Positions 14,766 to 18,590 of a stretch of 18,590 nt of DNA are shown piece by piece. Location of the stretch: the NCBI GenBank assembly GCA_024275095.1, contig JAJRZV010000011.1:1-18590 (forward strand), in the 5' to 3' direction. Origin of the DNA: a bacterium (GTDB taxonomy: Bacteria; JAJRZV01). The position numbers and the translations under genes are program-made. The stretch's first letter is position 1. Each line of letters begins with the position of its first letter. The notes beneath the pieces were generated by a model. The model had not been told where the DNA came from. It did not search any database and saw only the letters and a program-made list of their open reading frames with translations.

Positions 14766-15332
14766 GTGGGATTTGGCTGGATAATTCTGGCAGCAGTAGT
14801 GGGGCTCCAGGCGCATGTAAACCTGGAAATGGATATTCACGCGTTGTACACCCTTTCAAGTGGAGAAATTATTGTTGGAGGTAAAGAGGGGCGCATTTGT
14901 TATTTGAAGAACATCCTTACCTCAAAAAATCCGGAAAAGAGGTGTGTTATCGCTGGAGATCAGCTTATTACTTCTCTGAGTTTTCACGACGCCAGGGGTG
15001 TGGCTGTAGGAGAGGGGGGTACGATTTTTGTTTCAAGTGATAAGGGATTTACATGGCATAACGTTCGGTCCCCTGTGTTTTATCACCTGCTGGACGTGGA
15101 GTTTGCAGATGAAAACAGAGTTTTCGCAGTGGGAGACTGGGGTACAATCATCGTTTCAGATGATGGTGGCCACACATGGAAGGACATGTCACTTGAGAAA
15201 GAGTATTCTCAGGATATATGGACGCTTCCTGTGCTTTCGAGATTATTAATGGACCCGGATACAGGAAAAGTTTACCAGAAAGGAGAGGAACTCCCCCGGG
15301 ACGTGCTTTCCCGGCTTACAAAAAAGGTGTGA
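14766..15332 (+). CDS. YCF48-like beta-propeller protein, N-terminal part (frame 0)
   Basis: The first 188 codons begin with a hydrophobic stretch (WIILAAVVGLQAHV) that looks like a signal peptide but lacks the usual basic residues before it. The GTG start has no ribosome site and a stop codon lies just upstream (14760-14762), so the true start is unsure. BNR/Asp-box-like repeats follow: GTIFVSSDKGFTWHNV and GTIIVSDDGGHTWKDM, as in YCF48/photosystem II assembly-factor-like propellers, here a periplasmic protein. The frame hits TGA at 15330, two codons after A_AAA_AAG, while the propeller continues in the -1 frame. A shift there would give one protein of 366 residues. Without it this is a truncated half-propeller. 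It heads an operon with an RND transporter. Confidence 0.75.
   Translation: MGFGWIILAAVVGLQAHVNLEMDIHALYTLSSGEIIVGGKEGRICYLKNILTSKNPEKRCVIAGDQLITSLSFHDARGVAVGEGGTIFVSSDKGFTWHNVRSPVFYHLLDVEFADENRVFAVGDWGTIIVSDDGGHTWKDMSLEKEYSQDIWTLPVLSRLLMDPDTGKVYQKGEELPRDVLSRLTKKV
15320..15326 (+). other. Candidate -1 frameshift site, A_AAA_AAG
   Basis: In the zero frame the codons read ACA AAA AAG GTG TGA. The heptamer A AAA AAG is in exact X_XXY_YYZ register and is the most efficient -1 slippery sequence known in E. coli (as in dnaX). Slipping back one base continues as GGT GTG AAA ATT, which is the frame of the second half. TGTGAAAAT (15328-15336) can pair with ATTTTCGCA (15372-15380), nine pairs with one wobble; its one-base distance from the heptamer is shorter than usual. 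A missing A in this run, by mutation or sequencing error, would look the same. Confidence 0.5.
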
Positions 15333-15865
15333 AAATTTTTATCCGTAACGACGTGATTCTCAATGACGTGTATTTTCGCAGTCCTCAGATTGGATACGTA
15401 GCAGGTGAAAGGGGAAATATTTTTTACACCGATAATGGGGGCAAGAGTTTTATGCGAATAAATTTGCTCACGTTACCAGGAGATGAAAATGAATGGATGG
15501 ACGAAAGTGAACTTCCGTCGTTGTTTTTTATTGTTGCTTCGGGAAACATTGCTTTTACGGGCGGAGGCAACGGCTACCTATTCAGGCTTAAACTCAATAA
15601 GAGTGGTAGACCCTTATCCTGGCAAAGAGTGAAATTCCCATGGGTTATGGAGGAAACCTTGTTTTCTGCAGATATGAAAGGTGACACTGTTTGCATTGCA
15701 GGTGCGTATGGCACCATGCTTTACTCATTCGACACAGGAGTGACGTTTCACCGTGTGGAAAGTGAGGAATTCGCTGTACGCTGGTTTCGCAGAGCAGCTG
15801 CACTGCGGGAAGGCATATGCCTGTTCGCCGGAGAAAAAGGAGCTGGAGTGATTGTAAGCGAATGA
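15326..15865 (+). CDS. YCF48-like beta-propeller protein, C-terminal part (-1 frame)
   Basis: From the slippery site the -1 frame encodes 179 residues with further propeller repeats: IGYVAGERGNIFYTDNGGKSF, and GTMLYSFDTGVTFHRV near 15708-15757, ending FAGEKGAGVIVSE. This directly continues the repeat series of the preceding frame. The open frame extends upstream to an ATG at 15218, but its translation between 15218 and 15320 (MDASCAFEIINGPG...) is unlike a propeller while the other frame is, and no ribosome site precedes it, so this half is unlikely to be translated independently. Its TGA overlaps the ATG of the transporter gene (ATGA), so downstream translation is probably coupled to ribosomes that reach this end, which favours real passage through the shift. 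Confidence 0.72.
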   Translation, partial: GVKIFIRNDVILNDVYFRSPQIGYVAGERGNIFYTDNGGKSFMRINLLTLPGDENEWMDESELPSLFFIVASGNIAFTGGGNGYLFRLKLNKSGRPLSWQRVKFPWVMEETLFSADMKGDTVCIAGAYGTMLYSFDTGVTFHRVESEEFAVRWFRRAAALREGICLFAGEKGAGVIVSE

Positions 15866-18165
15866 GTCGTAAATACCTCAAGTTTATTTTGAAGTACCGC
15901 TTTATCGCAGGAGCGTTTGTGCTCATCGGTACAGTGTTCTTTTTTTACGAATTGATGAACGTAAGAGTTCACACAAACTTTTTTGAACTGTATCCCCCCA
16001 GACATCCTTTTATAAAAGTATACCGTGAATTCAGAAAGCTCTTCGGCACTGCCAATCTTCTCATGGTGGTTATGGAAAGTACCGAGAAGGATATATATTC
16101 CGTGGAATTTATCAACCGCGTGGATGCTGTTACCCGGTTCCTGATGGACACCAAGGGTGTTAATCCATTCCAGGTTCTCTCACTCACTCATCCTTCCGTG
16201 AGAGGATTCAGAGCAAGAGGATTTTCCATTGCCTCTGTACCTATTGTGGAGTCATTACCCAAGAGCCAATCCGACCTCATAGAAATCAAGCACAATGTGG
16301 AAGGTAACCCGGGTATCAAGGGTTTTATTGTCTCACACGACAGCAAAATGGCCCTTGTGGTGGTGGGTTTGTGGGAGGAAGAACTGAATTTTCATTACCT
16401 CGATAAGAGGCTCCGTGAACTTCGGGAGAAGTTCTCAGACAGTCACGTGAAAATTCACATAACCGGTTATCCTGCACTTTACACATGGATCCACAGGTAC
16501 ATGCCCGACGTGTACAAAGTTTTTGCCTTTACAGCGCTGGCTCTTCTTGTGCTTTTATTTTTCTTTTTTGGTGATAGCCGCGGAGTTGTTATCCCCTTTT
16601 CAGCGGGGTTAATTTCAGCTATCTGGGGTCTGGGGATGGCAGGTGTGGTGGGTTTTGCGGTTGATCCTCTTTTGCTGGTGGTTCCGCTTCTTCTCTCAGC
16701 AAGAGCCCTCAGTCATTCTGTTCAGATTATGGAACGGTACTATGAGGAATATAACCTTTACGAAAACAAAATCTCTGCCATAGAAGGTTCATTTACGCCT
16801 CTTATCAAACCGGCTGTGCTTTCGGTTCTTACAGACGGTATCGGAATACTTACCATTGCTGTTTCCGGCATTCCTCTGATGTGGAAACTCGCTATTTATT
16901 CGAGTTTCTGGATTATCAGTATCCTTGTCGGCGTTCTTACTCTTTCACCCGTGCTTCTCTCCTTTTTTCCACCCCCGCGCAGAGAGGCATTTTTTGTCTC
17001 CCGGGGCATTTACGATAAAGTGCTCCAGTGGCATGTGGGTGTCATCAAAAACGAGAGAAGAGTGAAGTATCTGTTCGTCCTTTTTATCATTCTTGTGGTA
17101 GCCGGTGGATTCGTAGGAATGAAATTGAAAGTTGGGAATGTGACACCGGGCAGTGCCATCCTTTTCGAAGACCATCCTTACAACGTGGCCATGCGCAAAA
17201 TAAACAAGGGTTTCGTTGGGGCGAATCGTTTTGTGGTGATTGCGGAAGGTGATGCTCCCGGTGCAGTGAAACGGATTGATAACCTCAAACGCATTGACAC
17301 CTTTGCAAGAGAGCTTAAAAAACGAACTGATGCAACTACCACCCTCACATTAACTCAAGCTGTAAAGCGCCTGTACATGCTTTTTCGTGAAGGTGACCCG
17401 AACTGGGAGGTGCTCCCTTACAACGAAAGAGATGTCGGAGCTATAGCCATTACCCTCACACAGGGTAGAGAACTTCAGCGGATGTTTGATAATCAAATGC
17501 AGGATGCAACGATAACCCTTTTCTACAGTGACTTTTCAGGTGATCTCATACGAAAAATTGTAAAGGAAGCCCGATCGCTTTCAGCGAAAATGAGTGATGA
17601 TCAATTAAAATTTCGGCTTGCAGGAGGGTTGCTGGGTGTTCTTGCTGCAGTTAATGAAGAAGTGGAAAGATCTTACTGGCTGATACTTTTTACCGTACTT
17701 TCCACTACATTCGTATTGGTAGCCCTCTTTTTCCGGTCCTTGAAAGTGCCTCTCATTCTTGTTCCTCCCCTGCTTCTCGCCCAGTTTCTTTCCGAAGCAT
17801 ACATGTACCTTGCCGGGATTGATATGAACATCAATTCTCTTCCTGTTGCAGCAGTTGGAATCGGCATAGGAATAGATTATGGTATATATGTGTTTTCACG
17901 TTTAAACGAGGAATTGAACACGGGCAAACCGTTTCTGGCAGCTTTTGAGAAAACTCTCATGACCACAGGCAAAGCTGTTCTTTTTACGGCCAGCACACTG
18001 GTGGTTGGTGTGATTTTCTGGATATTCACACCGCTGAAGTTCACATCAGAGATGGCTGTGCTTCTTGCTCTTCTCATGTTCCTCAATTACGAGGGAGCAG
18101 TTATTTTTGTGCCCGTGCTTGCAAAGGTGATTTTAAGAATTAAGGACCAGGAGGTGAAGCCATGA
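15862..18165 (+). CDS. RND-superfamily (MMPL-type) transporter
   Basis: This 767-residue inner-membrane protein has the RND plan of two repeats, each with one helix, a large periplasmic loop and a bundle of five helices. Helix 1 is at residues 14-32, loop 1 to about 215, helices 2-6 at about 218-370, helix 7 at 403-420, and helices 8-12 at about 600-758. VGIGIGIDYGIYVFSRLNEE in the second bundle is the conserved segment around a membrane-edge Asp in MMPL/RND transporters. I start at the ATG at 15862, which overlaps the preceding stop as ATGA; the longer frame from 15817 adds a highly basic run inside the upstream gene. The gene overlaps the next as ATGA again. MMPL relatives move lipids or hydrophobic molecules; with a propeller and outer-membrane partner, trans-envelope transport of a hydrophobic compound is likely but unproven. 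Confidence 0.9.
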   Translation: MSRKYLKFILKYRFIAGAFVLIGTVFFFYELMNVRVHTNFFELYPPRHPFIKVYREFRKLFGTANLLMVVMESTEKDIYSVEFINRVDAVTRFLMDTKGVNPFQVLSLTHPSVRGFRARGFSIASVPIVESLPKSQSDLIEIKHNVEGNPGIKGFIVSHDSKMALVVVGLWEEELNFHYLDKRLRELREKFSDSHVKIHITGYPALYTWIHRYMPDVYKVFAFTALALLVLLFFFFGDSRGVVIPFSAGLISAIWGLGMAGVVGFAVDPLLLVVPLLLSARALSHSVQIMERYYEEYNLYENKISAIEGSFTPLIKPAVLSVLTDGIGILTIAVSGIPLMWKLAIYSSFWIISILVGVLTLSPVLLSFFPPPRREAFFVSRGIYDKVLQWHVGVIKNERRVKYLFVLFIILVVAGGFVGMKLKVGNVTPGSAILFEDHPYNVAMRKINKGFVGANRFVVIAEGDAPGAVKRIDNLKRIDTFARELKKRTDATTTLTLTQAVKRLYMLFREGDPNWEVLPYNERDVGAIAITLTQGRELQRMFDNQMQDATITLFYSDFSGDLIRKIVKEARSLSAKMSDDQLKFRLAGGLLGVLAAVNEEVERSYWLILFTVLSTTFVLVALFFRSLKVPLILVPPLLLAQFLSEAYMYLAGIDMNINSLPVAAVGIGIGIDYGIYVFSRLNEELNTGKPFLAAFEKTLMTTGKAVLFTASTLVVGVIFWIFTPLKFTSEMAVLLALLMFLNYEGAVIFVPVLAKVILRIKDQEVKP

Positions 18166-18590
18166 AAAGCAAGTGGCTGTGGACGGTTACAATAGTTGGA
18201 CTGTTTATGATGGGAGTTCCCAGGGCCCAAGGCGTGGTTTTTCTGGACGAGGATAAGGGCATCATGTTCACCATGAAAACCTATACTCAGGTAAGACTGC
18301 TCACACAGCAACCGGAGGGTTTTCGAGCCGGGTACAACATCGTTGACTTTACCCAGGGAGGTGCCGTTGTTCATGTGAATACCTATGGTATTGGCGCCTG
18401 GAGCCTTTTACAGCACAGGACGTACTTGGAACCACAGCTTAACATGGACCTTTCCAGGCGAGAGCGCATCACTCCAGCGCTTGAGTTTCTCAAGGAAAAG
18501 CTCACGCTGGACCACATCAAATTTTTCATGGGAGTGCGTGTTGAGTATGACGGTATTTATGATTACGGTCCAGATCTCTACCGGACTCGT
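18162..18590 (+). CDS. DUF1302-like outer-membrane protein, 3'-truncated
   Basis: The first 143 codons are in the window. The N-terminus MKSKWLWTVTIVGLFMMGVPRAQG is a signal peptide with likely cleavage after RAQG or nearby. The mature part includes FTMKTYTQVRLLTQQPEGF and LLQHRTYLEPQLNMDLSR, which I associate with DUF1302-type outer-membrane proteins found beside YCF48 and RND genes in hydrocarbon- and steroid-degrading bacteria. The ATG overlaps the transporter stop as ATGA, and AGGAGGTGA precedes it, so it is well translated and coupled. The family assignment is from memory of sequence and gene order; the rest of the protein is needed to confirm a barrel. Confidence 0.75.
   Translation, partial: MKSKWLWTVTIVGLFMMGVPRAQGVVFLDEDKGIMFTMKTYTQVRLLTQQPEGFRAGYNIVDFTQGGAVVHVNTYGIGAWSLLQHRTYLEPQLNMDLSRRERITPALEFLKEKLTLDHIKFFMGVRVEYDGIYDYGPDLYRTR

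Noticed and set aside
15218-15320. Independent start at 15218 for the second half of the YCF48-like protein.
   Set aside because: There is no ribosome site, the translation of this part is not propeller-like, and the other frame is clearly coding here.
15817-15861. Longer N-terminus of the RND transporter.
   Set aside because: The extra 15 residues are a basic run encoded inside the upstream gene; the ATG overlapping the stop as ATGA is the natural start and gives a normal first helix.

Overview
The window looks like chromosomal DNA from a Gram-negative, fatty-acid- or hydrocarbon-oxidising bacterium. Gram-negative character is supported by a heptose kinase for LPS, two probable outer-membrane proteins and an RND transporter. 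Strong AGGAGG-type ribosome sites, frequent GTG starts, three acyl-CoA dehydrogenases and a succinate dehydrogenase fit a (possibly thermophilic) Desulfobacterota-like or related lineage, but I cannot fix the taxon from sequence alone. I recognise no mobile element, CRISPR array, tRNA or rRNA. No gene-free gap exceeds about 200 bases.

Layout. (1) 1-2064: two tandem acyl-CoA dehydrogenases; the first runs off the left edge and lacks both known catalytic glutamate positions. A strong bidirectional terminator follows. (2) 2168-3576: a small accessory-looking cassette, with a membrane protein on the minus strand, divergent from a minimal-nucleotidyltransferase protein overlapped by a 71-residue basic protein. 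(3) 3600-8064: a third acyl-CoA dehydrogenase (minus), divergent from a four-gene succinate dehydrogenase operon sdhCDAB, with facing promoters in the shared gap. (4) 8121-10852: a probable outer-membrane barrel protein, overlapping tail-to-tail with a minus-strand engB-hldA pair. (5) 11006-14627: a zinc-ribbon response regulator, a lipase-like hydrolase with a very clear sigma-70 promoter, a gamma-carbonic-anhydrase-fold protein and an aldehyde dehydrogenase. (6) 14766-18590: a tightly overlapped envelope operon of a YCF48-like propeller, an RND/MMPL transporter and a DUF1302-like outer-membrane protein cut by the right edge.

How it fits together. Acyl-CoA dehydrogenases pass electrons through ETF to the quinone pool, which succinate dehydrogenase also feeds. 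The aldehyde dehydrogenase and lipase could supply acids for beta-oxidation. The YCF48/RND/DUF1302 set is a combination I recall near degradation genes for steroids, aromatics and other hydrophobic compounds, so it may move hydrophobic substrates or lipids across the envelope (inference).

The most unusual signals are: the YCF48-like gene split at a perfectly phased A_AAA_AAG heptamer, where a -1 shift would restore a 366-residue protein; the glutamate-less dehydrogenase paired with an intact one; SdhC and SdhD that align to each other with identical ligand spacing; and the uncharacterised nucleotidyltransferase cassette.
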